This document shows positions 7,429 through 15,341 of a DNA stretch of 46,370 bases, piece after piece. The notes below the pieces were generated by a model. That model saw nothing but the letters and a program-made list of their open reading frames with translations. It made no database searches and was not told the DNA's origin. The stretch's first letter is position 1; each line of letters opens with the position of its first letter. The DNA comes from an uncultured Clostridia bacterium. GTDB lineage: Bacteria > Bacillota > Clostridia > UBA1381 > CAJOGA01. The position numbers were made by a program, and so were the translations under genes. The stretch spans positions 1 to 46,370 of the forward strand of contig CAJOGA010000002.1 in NCBI GenBank assembly GCA_905233855.1, written 5' to 3'.

Positions 7429-8238
7429 ATGTTTACTGCATTTAAAACCATCTTCAATAACAACGAGCATAAAATATATGATATAGATATAAGCCTTATA
7501 CGCCCAAATCCATACGGACTACGTAAAAGTTTCAACAATGATGCATTGTGTGCTTTAGCATTGTCCATAAAGCAATACGGTGTGTTCCAACCGATAACCG
7601 TACGAAAAGACGGTGAATTGTTTGAACTGGTATCGGGCGAACGCAGGCTAAGAGCATCAAAATTGGCAGGTATGACAACCATACCTTGTATTTTAATCGA
7701 TGCAAACGACAACAAAACAGCTTTGTTTTCGCTGCTTGAAAATCTGCAATGTGAGGAATTGTGTTTTTTTGAAGAAGCACAAGGGTATTCAAGCCTTATG
7801 AGTCGATACGATATATCCGCGAAGGAGTTGGGCAAGCGTTTGGGCAAAACCCCGTCAGAGGTTGAAAACAAATTAGAATTGCTGAATTTAAGCGATAAAG
7901 TGCGTGATTTGGTATGCGAAAACGCCTTGACCGAAAAACACGCCAAAGCATTGCTTGCTTTGGAAAACGAATTTTTACAAATCGACGTTATAAACCAAAT
8001 ATGCACCAAGCATTTAAATGTCGAACAGACAAAAGCTTTAATTGACGGAATAAAACAGGAATATAAGCCAAAACCGTATGTAAACATTCCCGGTGCCGTT
8101 ATAAAGGATATTCGCATATTCACAAACACTATCCGTCAGGCTCTTGAGATAATGAAAAACAACGGCTTGAAAACTCACATGGTGCAAAAGGAATTTGATT
8201 GGGGCGTAGAGTATACAATCAAGGTTAAAAACATATAA
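7429..8238 (+). CDS. noc: ParB/Noc-family nucleoid occlusion protein
   Basis: A 269-residue member of the ParB-Noc CTPase clamp family. The ParB N-terminal fold includes QPITV (54-58) and the CTP-binding GERRLRA motif (70-76), followed by the helix-turn-helix region around ISAKELGKRLGKTPSEVENKL. The N-terminal MFTAFKTIF resembles the short amphipathic membrane-targeting helix of Bacillus Noc, and the position right after rsmG is that of noc. I start at the ATG at 7429, which has GGAGAAAG upstream; the frame is open further upstream but that part is leader. No parA/soj or second parB is adjacent, so a role as the main ParB cannot be excluded. Confidence 0.85.
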   Translation: MFTAFKTIFNNNEHKIYDIDISLIRPNPYGLRKSFNNDALCALALSIKQYGVFQPITVRKDGELFELVSGERRLRASKLAGMTTIPCILIDANDNKTALFSLLENLQCEELCFFEEAQGYSSLMSRYDISAKELGKRLGKTPSEVENKLELLNLSDKVRDLVCENALTEKHAKALLALENEFLQIDVINQICTKHLNVEQTKALIDGIKQEYKPKPYVNIPGAVIKDIRIFTNTIRQALEIMKNNGLKTHMVQKEFDWGVEYTIKVKNI

Positions 8239-8295
8239 TATTCAGACGGCAAAAATCCTCCACCAAAAAACTTTTTATTTTTTGCAGTCTGTCTG

Positions 8296-8323
8296 GCGTG
8301 CCGGATTTACCGACACGCTTTTT
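8296..8323 (+). terminator. Intrinsic terminator after noc
   Basis: GCGTGCCGG (8296-8304) pairs with CCGACACGC (8310-8318) with one internal mismatch and a five-base loop, then five T. Confidence 0.7.
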
Positions 8324-8336
8324 ATGCATGTAAGTC

Positions 8337-8366
8337 TTGACTAAATTATCCTCACCGTTGTATAAT
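8337..8366 (+). promoter_or_regulatory. Promoter of the SPFH gene
   Basis: TTGACT (8337-8342), an 18-base spacer and TATAAT (8361-8366), about 39 bases before the start. Confidence 0.7.
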
Positions 8367-8404
8367 TAATAATATAATAATGATTATCTGAAGGAGATGT
8401 TTTT

Positions 8405-9364
8405 ATGCAAGTTTTTCTTCCTTTTTTGGCACTGTTTATAGTTGTAGTAGTGCTTTGCAACATCAAAATTGTGCCTCAGGCACATGAGTATGTTATAGAA
8501 TTTTTGGGTAAATACAAAAAAACCTGGTCAGCCGGATTACACGTTAAAATTCCGCTGTTTGAAAAAATTTCAAAGAAGGTTACTCTTAAAGAACAGGTTT
8601 TGGACTCCCCTCCCCAACCTGTAATAACAAAAGATAACGTTACCATGCAGATAGACACCGTTATATACTATGCAATATACGATTCTAAACTGTTTGCGTA
8701 CGGTGCCGTAAGCCCTATTTCCGCATTGGCAAATCTTGCCGCAACAACGCTGCGTAACCTGGTCGGCGAGCTGGAATTGGACGGAACGCTTACATCGCGT
8801 GATACCATAAACGCAAAAATGACAACTATCCTTGACGAAGCCACAGACAAATGGGGTATCAAGGTTAACAGAGTGGAGCTTAAAAACATTATTCCGCCTA
8901 AGGAAATCCAAAATGCCATGGAAAAACAGATGAAAGCAGAACGCGAACGCCGCGAAACCATGCTCCAGGCTGAAGGACACAAAGCCGCCGCAATAACCCG
9001 TGCAGAAGGCGACAAACAGGCTATGATTCTTGCCGCAGAAGGTGAAAGAGACGCACGCATTGCAAGAGCGGAAGGTGAATCACGTGCAATATATCTTCAG
9101 AAAAAGGCCGAGGCAGACGGCTTGGAAGCCTTGAAGAAAGCAAATGTTGACGCAGCTGTGCTGGAGCTTAAAAAGTATGAATCGCTCATTGCAATGTCAA
9201 ACGGAAAAGCAGCAAAAATCATTGTGCCTACAGATACAGTCAATATGGTTAAAAACAACGTTATGTTTGCCGAAACAACAGGTCTGGGCGACAATACATC
9301 ACCTGCTCCCGATGCTCCGCCTCCCGCAAAAAAGCCCGACCCATGCTGTGATGATAAAGAATAG
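8405..9364 (+). CDS. SPFH/Band 7 domain protein (stomatin-like)
   Basis: Membrane-anchored scaffold protein of the stomatin/prohibitin/flotillin group (319 residues), thought to organise membrane microdomains or associate with proteases. One N-terminal membrane segment (residues about 2-20) is followed by the Band 7 domain (about 22-185; YVIEFLGKYKKTWSAGLHVKIP, then TLRNLVGELELDGTLTSRDTI). A long helical region then repeats AEG at 189, 200, 211 and 222, an exact 11-residue period. A proline-rich tail ends PDPCCDDKE. GAAGGAGATG lies just before the ATG. The usual NfeD partner gene is not adjacent. Confidence 0.9.
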   Translation: MQVFLPFLALFIVVVVLCNIKIVPQAHEYVIEFLGKYKKTWSAGLHVKIPLFEKISKKVTLKEQVLDSPPQPVITKDNVTMQIDTVIYYAIYDSKLFAYGAVSPISALANLAATTLRNLVGELELDGTLTSRDTINAKMTTILDEATDKWGIKVNRVELKNIIPPKEIQNAMEKQMKAERERRETMLQAEGHKAAAITRAEGDKQAMILAAEGERDARIARAEGESRAIYLQKKAEADGLEALKKANVDAAVLELKKYESLIAMSNGKAAKIIVPTDTVNMVKNNVMFAETTGLGDNTSPAPDAPPPAKKPDPCCDDKE

Positions 9365-9374
9365 TTTAAAACAA

Positions 9375-9414
9375 TTAAAATAATTTTAGCAGAAGTGTTG
9401 TAAAATTATTTTAA
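9375..9414. promoter_or_regulatory. 14-bp perfect A/T palindrome between the SPFH and DUF1861 genes
   Basis: TTAAAATAATTTTA (9375-9388) and its exact reverse complement (9401-9414) are 12 bases apart. The right arm lies in the -35/spacer region of the DUF1861 promoter, so it could be an operator. It could also be a weak terminator for the SPFH gene. Confidence 0.5.
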
Positions 9415-9427
9415 AGTGTGTTATAAT
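9398..9427 (+). promoter_or_regulatory. Promoter of the DUF1861 gene
   Basis: TTGTAA (9398-9403), an 18-base spacer and a consensus TATAAT (9422-9427), about 35 bases before the start. Confidence 0.6.
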
Positions 9428-9462
9428 CTCGCCGTCAGTATATTCAAGGAGGATAAAATTTC

Positions 9463-10365
9463 ATGGCAAGTACAAAAGTAATAGAAGCCGGAGAAATAAA
9501 AGTATACGATAAAGCATTATTAAGCTTTTCAGGCGTTGATGGATTTGACGTTTACAACTGCTCAATACCGTTTAAAAAAGACAACAAAACGTATATTTAC
9601 GGCAGAGTTGAAAGAAGAAACGAATGGGCAAGATCTCATGTACGCTTGTTTGAAGAAACCGAAAAAGACAAATTCACCGTTGTTAAGGATTCAATGATTT
9701 ATAATTATCTGGAAGATCCGTTTATTGCCTTCATAGGTGAAACTCTTGTCCTTGGCGGAACACAAGTTGAATATGACGGCGGTAAGCTGTCGACATATAA
9801 ATCATGTTTTTATCGCGGCACAGATTTGAATGACTTGTATTTGTTCGCAAGTGCTCCCAACCGCATGAAGGACGTCCGTCTTGTTGAATTGGAGAACGGC
9901 AATATAGGCGTGTTTACACGTCCTAACGGAAGAGTCGGTTTTACAATCATAAAAGACCTCAACGAATTAACCGCCGAAAACATGCAAAACGCTCCTTTAA
10001 TAGACGCTGTTGAAGCAGGCGAATACGGCGGCTGCAACCAATGCTATTATCTTAGAAGCGGCAAAATCGGCATTATAGGACATCAGGCCTATCACAAGCC
10101 TGCCGGGGTTGTTCATTATGTTAATATGTCTTATGTTATGGACATAGAAACACGCAAAATCATAGATAAAAAGGTTATAGGCACAAGAAGCTGTTATACC
10201 GACAACGACTCGGACTTCAAGCCTAATACAAACAACTTAAGCGATGTTGCTTTCACCTCCGGTTACGTTATGCGTCCGGACGGAAAAGTTGATTTATACA
10301 GCGGTCTTAAAGACATGTGTGAAGGCAGAATAACTATTGACGATCCGTTTGCGGATTACAGATAA
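9463..10365 (+). CDS. DUF1861 family five-bladed propeller protein
   Basis: A 300-residue cytoplasmic protein. The pattern DVYNCSIPF (29-37), GRVERRNEWARS (47-58) and LEDPF (83-87) matches what I know of DUF1861 (TM1225-like), a five-bladed beta-propeller family related to GH130 mannoside phosphorylases whose activity is not established. The EDPF stretch falls where GH43/GH130-like propellers carry acidic residues. No signal peptide is seen. AAGGAGG sits 11 bases before the ATG. It stands alone between its own promoter and a bidirectional terminator, so there is no sugar-utilisation operon to help assign a substrate. Confidence 0.75.
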   Translation: MASTKVIEAGEIKVYDKALLSFSGVDGFDVYNCSIPFKKDNKTYIYGRVERRNEWARSHVRLFEETEKDKFTVVKDSMIYNYLEDPFIAFIGETLVLGGTQVEYDGGKLSTYKSCFYRGTDLNDLYLFASAPNRMKDVRLVELENGNIGVFTRPNGRVGFTIIKDLNELTAENMQNAPLIDAVEAGEYGGCNQCYYLRSGKIGIIGHQAYHKPAGVVHYVNMSYVMDIETRKIIDKKVIGTRSCYTDNDSDFKPNTNNLSDVAFTSGYVMRPDGKVDLYSGLKDMCEGRITIDDPFADYR

Positions 10366-10378
10366 TTCTTATGCGAAT

Positions 10379-10428
10379 AAAAAAAACACAGGATCTCTTG
10401 TTTTGGCAGGAAATCCTGTGTTTTTTTT
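10379..10428. terminator. Bidirectional intrinsic terminator
   Basis: ACACAGGAT (10385-10393) pairs with ATCCTGTGT (10412-10420), with A-rich sequence on the left and eight T on the right. It serves DUF1861 (plus) and aroF-pheA (minus). Confidence 0.85.
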
Positions 10429-10430
10429 AT

Positions 10431-11414
10431 TTATTCACAATAATAATTGCCCAAAAATTCAAAATATTCAAGCGTATCGTTAAGATATAAAAGCAGGCTC
10501 ACGGTTTTTTCATCTTCTATGTTTCCGGCAAAATCAAAATAAAACAAAAACTCAAAATCTTTGTCCGGCAGCGGACGAGATTCTATCTTCAACAAATTCA
10601 ATTTTGCAATATAAAACATATTAAGCAATTCGGAAAGTGAACCCATTTTATGCGGCAATGTCAGGCAAACGCTTATTCTGTCGGCTTTTTTATCTATATA
10701 CACCTGTTTTGTTATACACACAAAAACAGTTCGGTTTGTGGTAGTGTTTTGTATATCCTTTTCCAAAATATTCAAGCCGTAAAGATCTGCACATTTTTCC
10801 GATGCTATCGCGGCAATATTATCATCACTTTCCGCAACCATACGTGCGGCGGCAGCGGTATTGGAATACGGATGTATGTTGATATGCGGATATTGTGCAA
10901 GAAAATCTCCGCATTGCGACAAAGCCTGTTCGTGTGAGTATATATCCGTGATTTTATATATATCGACATTGTTTTTTGCAAGCAGACAATGACGTATATC
11001 AATCAAAACCGCTCTGGAAATGAAAAAGTGGTGCTTTCGCATAAGGTTATACACGCCTATAACAGACCCCGATGTGGAATTTTCTATGGGAATAACGCCC
11101 GCATCCACACTGCCGTTCTCAACAGCGTCAAACACGCTGTCAAAATCCTTGCAGAACATTATGCTTTTGGCTTTGGGAAACAACTTATCACACGCCATGG
11201 AAGAAAATGCACCGTTCACTCCCTGACACGCAATTCTGATATTGCTGTTGTCGGATGAATAAAAATTATTGTTTTTTGCGTTTTTAAGAATGTTCAGCAA
11301 AGAGCTTGACGCTTTACCCTGTACCGATTCAGCTTTCAAACATTTAAAACGCATATCCATAAGCTCGCTGATCTTTGCATCTATATCATTTACGGTACAA
11401 TTATATTCGTTCAA
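10431..11414 (-). CDS. pheA: Prephenate dehydratase with N-terminal chorismate mutase remnant
   Basis: Converts prephenate to phenylpyruvate in phenylalanine synthesis. Of its 327 residues, about 59-240 form the dehydratase domain (QGVNGAFSSMA, PIENSTSGSV at 109-118, SHEQAL at 160-165) and about 245-327 the ACT regulatory domain (PHKMGSLSELL, ESRP at 278-281) that normally senses phenylalanine. Residues 1-55 resemble the first helix of an AroQ chorismate mutase (IDAKISELMDMRFKC) but are too short for the whole domain. The usual TRF active-site motif reads TVF (229-231). The TTG start has TAGGAG upstream. It lies 12 bases after aroF, in one operon. Confidence 0.9.
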   Translation of the reverse strand: MNEYNCTVNDIDAKISELMDMRFKCLKAESVQGKASSSLLNILKNAKNNNFYSSDNSNIRIACQGVNGAFSSMACDKLFPKAKSIMFCKDFDSVFDAVENGSVDAGVIPIENSTSGSVIGVYNLMRKHHFFISRAVLIDIRHCLLAKNNVDIYKITDIYSHEQALSQCGDFLAQYPHINIHPYSNTAAAARMVAESDDNIAAIASEKCADLYGLNILEKDIQNTTTNRTVFVCITKQVYIDKKADRISVCLTLPHKMGSLSELLNMFYIAKLNLLKIESRPLPDKDFEFLFYFDFAGNIEDEKTVSLLLYLNDTLEYFEFLGNYYCE

Positions 11415-11426
11415 AAAAAGACACTC

Positions 11427-12437
11427 CTACATAACTTTATTTTCAGCCTGAATATATTTTTTAAGGCTGCTCATTACGCCGTCGAACTCATCCGGATTGA
11501 GCGACTGTGCACCGTCGGACAAGGCAGCTTTAGGATTGTCATGCACCTCTATTATGAGACCGTCGCATCCTGCGGCAATAGCGGATTTAGACAACGGCTC
11601 AACCAACCATGTAATACCCGATGCGTGCGACGGGTCAACAATAACAGGAAAATGTGAAAGCTTTTTCAAAATAGGCACCGCAGAAATATCCAAAGTATTT
11701 CTTGTGGTCGGCTCAAAGGTGCGTATGCCTCGTTCGCACAAAATGATATTTGTGTTACCTCCTGCCGTGATATATTCTGCACTCATCAGTAATTCCTCTA
11801 TTGTGTTTGCCAAACCGCGTTTCAAAAGGATAGGCTTTTTGCAATGTCCCAACTCTTTCAGCAATTCAAAGTTTTGCATATTTCTTGCCCCAACCTGTAT
11901 AACGTCCACGTCAGCAAACAAATCCAAATGTGAAAGCGACATTATCTCTGTAACGATCGGTAAGCCGGTTACTTTTTTTGCTTCAAGAAGCAATTCTATA
12001 CCCTCTGCACGCAGGCCTTGGAAAGTGTACGGTGATGTCCTTGGCTTGAACGCACCGCCTCTTAAAAAATTAGCTCCCGCCGCCTTAACACGCTGTGCAA
12101 CCTCTATTATCTGATGCTCCGACTCAACCGAGCAAGGCCCGGCTATAACGGCAAAGTTTCCTCCGCCGATTTTTATACCGTTAACGTCAATTACCGTGTC
12201 TTCCGGATGCATTTTTCTGTTAGCGTTTTTGTAAGGCTCCTGAACTCTGGTTACAGTGTCGACAATATCATATGCTCTGATGGCATTAATATCAATTTTG
12301 GATGTATCGCCTATAAGACCGAATACGCTTTTGTGTACGCCGTTTATAGGGGCAATTTTTACATTATAACTTTCAAGCCACGTGTGAAGCTCCTTAACCT
12401 TTTCTTCCGATGCGTTTGGATGTAATACTACAATCAT
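11427..12437 (-). CDS. aroF: 3-deoxy-7-phosphoheptulonate (DAHP) synthase, type I beta
   Basis: First step of the shikimate pathway: phosphoenolpyruvate plus erythrose 4-phosphate gives DAHP. The 336 residues match the Thermotoga-type enzyme: an N-terminal ferredoxin-like regulatory domain (about 1-70, MIVVLHPNASEEKVKEL) that binds Tyr/Phe in relatives, then the barrel with AGPCSVES, FKPRTSPYTFQGL, QVGARNMQNF, LLKRG and DPSHASG. GAAAGGA lies before the ATG. It is first in the operon with pheA, so the pair feeds phenylalanine. It is preceded by a terminator and an aromatic-rich short reading frame, suggesting attenuation. Confidence 0.95.
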   Translation of the reverse strand: MIVVLHPNASEEKVKELHTWLESYNVKIAPINGVHKSVFGLIGDTSKIDINAIRAYDIVDTVTRVQEPYKNANRKMHPEDTVIDVNGIKIGGGNFAVIAGPCSVESEHQIIEVAQRVKAAGANFLRGGAFKPRTSPYTFQGLRAEGIELLLEAKKVTGLPIVTEIMSLSHLDLFADVDVIQVGARNMQNFELLKELGHCKKPILLKRGLANTIEELLMSAEYITAGGNTNIILCERGIRTFEPTTRNTLDISAVPILKKLSHFPVIVDPSHASGITWLVEPLSKSAIAAGCDGLIIEVHDNPKAALSDGAQSLNPDEFDGVMSSLKKYIQAENKVM

Positions 12438-12471
12438 GATAATTTAATTCCTTTCTGTTTTAAAATAATGT

Positions 12472-12511
12472 AAAAAAGCCGGTATCACGCTTTGTCGCAT
12501 GATACCAGCTT
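12472..12511 (-). terminator. Attenuator-like terminator in the aroF leader
   Basis: On the minus strand AAGCTGGTATCATGC (12511-12497) pairs over 15 bp, with two G-U pairs, with 12490-12476 around the loop GACAAA, followed by six T. It lies between the leader reading frame and aroF and has no other gene to terminate, so it is placed as an attenuator. GACAAAGC in the loop and right arm is the exact complement of GCTTTGTC within the last codons of the leader frame (12569-12562), a possible competing pairing. Confidence 0.85.
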
Positions 12512-12548
12512 AATAATTTGAAAAACAATATATTTTCCGAACTAAAAA

Positions 12549-12659
12549 CTAATTACAGACAGACAAAGCTTTGAATTTTGCACGCCAATAAACCTGTGCA
12601 TAATAAAAGACACAAGCTATAAAGGCAAAATATAATGCAAAATTTAAAACTGCTGCCAT
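12549..12659 (-). CDS. Aromatic-rich 36-residue leader peptide candidate for aroF-pheA
   Basis: Starts at ATG 12659 after GAAAGGAAC and ends with TAG at 12549-12551. The peptide has five Phe (7, 11, 13, 18, 29), four Tyr (10, 19, 20, 24) and one Trp (25): ten aromatics in 36, including segments NFALYFAF and VFYYAQVYW. A consensus promoter lies upstream and a strong terminator 37 bases downstream, before aroF, which together with pheA makes phenylalanine. This is the layout of ribosome-mediated attenuation. The alternative is a small single-span membrane protein, since the same stretch is hydrophobic. Translation is inferred, not shown. Confidence 0.65.
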   Translation of the reverse strand: MAAVLNFALYFAFIACVFYYAQVYWRAKFKALSVCN

Positions 12660-12692
12660 TTTGGTAGTTCCTTTCAATATCATTTTTAAAGA

Positions 12693-12721
12693 CTATAACA
12701 CCGTTTATACGTTTTTGTCAA
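12693..12721 (-). promoter_or_regulatory. Promoter of the aroF-pheA leader
   Basis: On the minus strand a consensus TTGACA (12721-12716) with 17 bases to TTATAG (12698-12693). Transcription would start near 12686, about 27 bases before the leader-peptide ATG and 250 bases before aroF. Together with the two preceding features it accounts for the 330-base stretch between aroF and ychF. Confidence 0.7.
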
Positions 12722-12769
12722 TACTGTTTTTTTGATAAAGCAAAAAACATTAAGTTTTATTTGCTGTTT

Positions 12770-13864
12770 TTATACATTAAATCTGAACAACACGATGTCG
12801 CCGTCCTGCATAACATACTCCTTACCCTCTGAACGGACAAGACCTTTCTCCTTCGCTGCCGCCATTGAACCGCATTCCATCAGGTCGTCATATGCAACAA
12901 CCTCAGCACGGATAAATCCGCGTTCAAAATCACTGTGTATCTTTCCTGCCGCCTGCGGTGCTTTTGTGCCTTGAGTGATTGTCCACGCACGAACCTCAGG
13001 CGTTCCTGCTGTAAGATAGCTTATGAGACCAAGCAGTTTATAGCTTGCCTTAACAAGCCTGTCCAAACCTGATTCGTTAATCCCCAAATCGTTAAGGAAC
13101 ATTTTCTTTTCATCAGCATCAAGAGCGGATATTTCTTCCTCTATCTTGGCTGATATAGGCATAAGCTCCGCCTTTTCCGCATCGGCAAGCTCTTTTACTT
13201 TGCTTACGAAAGAATTATTTTCTATACCGTTTACAAAATCATCCTCCGCAACATTTGCCGCATATAAAACAGGTTTTAAAGTGAGCAATGCAATCTCTTT
13301 CACAATTCTGCCTTCATCATCGGTAAAGTCAAGACTACGGGCAGGTTTGCCGCTCTCTAATGTGGCTTTTATTCTTTCTAAAAGTGCAAGCTCGGTTGCC
13401 AAAGTTTTGTCGCCCTTCATGGCTTTTTTCGTTTTGTCTATACGTTTGTCGATCATATCAATATCGGCAAATATGAGTTCATAGTTAATTGTTTCTATGT
13501 CACGTACAGGGTCTATGCTGCCGTCAACATGTGTGATGTTTTCGTCTTCAAAGCATCTTACCACATGGACTATTGCATCAACCTCACGTATGTGAGACAA
13601 AAATTTGTTGCCCAAGCCCTCTCCCCTGCTTGCACCCCGTACCAGTCCTGCAATATCCACAAATTCGATAATGGCAGGGGTTATTTTTTCGGGGTTATAC
13701 ATCTGTGCCAGCTTATCCAGACGTTCGTCCGGCACCGCAACAACACCGACGTTAGGTTCTATTGTGCAAAACGGATAATTGGCAGATTCCGCACCTGCCT
13801 GAGTTATAGCATTAAACAAAGTGGATTTACCGACATTTGGCAACCCGACTATACCTAATTTCAT
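12770..13864 (-). CDS. ychF: Ribosome-associated ATPase YchF (OLA1 family)
   Basis: Obg-related nucleotidase that binds ribosomes and, in studied relatives, hydrolyses ATP rather than GTP. The 364 residues are full length: P-loop GLPNVGKST (7-15), FVDIAGLVRGASRGEGLG (switch region), the YchF-type specificity motif NVAE in place of NKxD, a central coiled coil, and the C-terminal TGS domain ending in MQDGDIVLFRFNV. AAAGGGAG precedes the ATG. It has its own promoter and lies downstream of the tuf terminator. Confidence 0.95.
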   Translation of the reverse strand: MKLGIVGLPNVGKSTLFNAITQAGAESANYPFCTIEPNVGVVAVPDERLDKLAQMYNPEKITPAIIEFVDIAGLVRGASRGEGLGNKFLSHIREVDAIVHVVRCFEDENITHVDGSIDPVRDIETINYELIFADIDMIDKRIDKTKKAMKGDKTLATELALLERIKATLESGKPARSLDFTDDEGRIVKEIALLTLKPVLYAANVAEDDFVNGIENNSFVSKVKELADAEKAELMPISAKIEEEISALDADEKKMFLNDLGINESGLDRLVKASYKLLGLISYLTAGTPEVRAWTITQGTKAPQAAGKIHSDFERGFIRAEVVAYDDLMECGSMAAAKEKGLVRSEGKEYVMQDGDIVLFRFNV

Positions 13865-13906
13865 AATACATCAATCTCCCTTTAACTGTTTTCAGCAACA
13901 TTTCAC

Positions 13907-13935
13907 AGTATATCACATCAACTCTGTTTTTTCAA
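13907..13935 (-). promoter_or_regulatory. Promoter of ychF
   Basis: On the minus strand TTGAAA (13935-13930), 17 bases, TATACT (13912-13907), 42 bases before the start. Confidence 0.6.
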
Positions 13936-13969
13936 TAGCTGCATATTAATATCGGAAGTATTTTTTTTA

Positions 13970-14009
13970 CACAAAAAAAACGTATCGCACAAATTGTACG
14001 ATACGTTTT
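13970..14009 (-). terminator. Terminator of tuf (end of the str operon)
   Basis: AAAACGTATCG (13977-13987) pairs with CGATACGTTTT (13999-14009); on the minus strand it is followed by a long T-run (complement of the A-run at 13973-13980). It lies 34 bases after the tuf stop. Confidence 0.9.
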
Positions 14010-14042
14010 TATCAGATTGTTTTACAAATCTTCAGTTTAAAA

Positions 14043-15245
14043 TTACGCTTCAATAGCTGTAACAACGCCGGAACCAACTGTTCTGCCGCCTTCACGGATA
14101 GCAAAACGAAGTCCTTCTTCGATAGCTATAGGAGTGATAAGTTCAACGCTCATTGTGATGTTATCGCCAGGCATACACATTTCTGTGCCTTCAGGAAGGC
14201 TGATAACGCCTGTAACGTCTGTTGTTCTGAAATAGAACTGAGGTCTGTAGTTGTTAAAGAACGGTGTATGACGTCCACCTTCTTCTTTGGTAAGAACGTA
14301 AACTTCGCCTTTAAACTTTGTATGAGGATTGATTGTGCCCGGTTTAGCTAAAACCTGACCTCTTTCAATTTCGTTTCTCTGAACACCACGGAGAAGAGCA
14401 CCGATGTTGTCGCCTGCTTCAGCCTGATCAAGAAGTTTTCTGAACATTTCTATACCTGTTACAACAACTTTTCTTGTTTCAGTTGTCAAACCAACGATTT
14501 CAACTTCGTCAGACATGTTAAGTGTACCTCTTTCAACTCTACCTGTAGCAACAGTACCACGGCCTGTGATGCTGAATACGTCTTCAACAGGCATCAAGAA
14601 AGGCTGATCGCTCTTTCTTTCAGGAGTTGGGATGTAGCTGTCAACAGCATCCATAAGATCAAGGATACATTTGTACTCAGGAGCATTGATATCTGTAGAA
14701 TCAGATTCAAGAGCTTTAAGAGCAGAACCGATGATGATAGGAGTATCATCTCCAGGGAAATCGTATTCGTTCAACAAATCACGAACTTCCATTTCAACGA
14801 GTTCGATAAGTTCAGGATCGTCAACCTGGTCAGCTTTGTTAAGGAAAACAACGATGTAAGGAACGCCAACCTGACGAGAAAGCAAGATGTGCTCTCTTGT
14901 TTGAGCCATAGGACCGTCAGATGCAGCTATAACAAGGATAGCACCGTCCATCTGAGCAGCACCGGTGATCATGTTTTTAACGTAGTCAGCATGCCCCGGG
15001 CAGTCAACGTGTGCGTAGTGACGTGTGTCTGTTTCGTACTCAACGTGTGCAGTAGAGATTGTGATACCTCTTTCTCTTTCTTCCGGAGCTTTATCGATCA
15101 TATCGTAAGCTTCGTATGTTGCAGCACCTTTAAAAGATAATACTTTTGTGATTGCTGCTGTAAGAGATGTCTTACCATGGTCAACGTGACCAATTGTGCC
15201 GATATTAACGTGTGGTTTTGTTCTTTCATATTTTGCCTTAGCCAT
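14043..15245 (-). CDS. tuf: Elongation factor Tu
   Basis: GTPase that brings aminoacyl-tRNA to the ribosome. The 400 residues are standard length, with P-loop GHVDHGKT (19-26), [12 protein letters not shown] and the three-domain arrangement ending [18 protein letters not shown] precedes the ATG. It is last in the L7Ae-rpsL-rpsG-fusA-tuf series, 96 bases after fusA, with an additional promoter in that gap, which would allow higher expression than the upstream genes. Confidence 0.98.
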   Translation of the reverse strand: MAKAKYERTKPHVNIGTIGHVDHGKTSLTAAITKVLSFKGAATYEAYDMIDKAPEERERGITISTAHVEYETDTRHYAHVDCPGHADYVKNMITGAAQMDGAILVIAASDGPMAQTREHILLSRQVGVPYIVVFLNKADQVDDPELIELVEMEVRDLLNEYDFPGDDTPIIIGSALKALESDSTDINAPEYKCILDLMDAVDSYIPTPERKSDQPFLMPVEDVFSITGRGTVATGRVERGTLNMSDEVEIVGLTTETRKVVVTGIEMFRKLLDQAEAGDNIGALLRGVQRNEIERGQVLAKPGTINPHTKFKGEVYVLTKEEGGRHTPFFNNYRPQFYFRTTDVTGVISLPEGTEMCMPGDNITMSVELITPIAIEEGLRFAIREGGRTVGSGVVTAIEA

Positions 15246-15288
15246 TATTAAATTCCTCCCTCAATAGAAATATTTTATGTTTGTTCTT

Positions 15289-15317
15289 ATTGTATAATTA
15301 ATTACCAAAAAATGCAA
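15289..15317 (-). promoter_or_regulatory. Internal promoter of tuf
   Basis: On the minus strand TTGCAT (15317-15312), 17 bases, TACAAT (15294-15289), in the fusA-tuf gap. Confidence 0.5.
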
Positions 15318-15341
15318 TAGTTTTTTTACCAAAAAGCTAAA

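Noticed and set aside
7290-8129. Long open frame of 279 codons antisense to noc
   Set aside because: It mirrors the noc coding sequence, has no ribosome site and gives a protein without recognisable pattern; noc itself is clear.
11497-12114. Open frame of 205 codons antisense to aroF
   Set aside because: Opposite strand of a well-conserved enzyme, with no ribosome site or family resemblance.
12549-12659. Leader frame as the start of a longer gene
   Set aside because: It ends in an in-frame TAG after 36 codons, and a terminator follows; no continuation in another frame.
12736-12768. Possible terminator of ychF (AGCAAA/TTTGCT)
   Set aside because: Only a six-bp A/T-rich stem with a long loop and no proper T-run; too weak to list.
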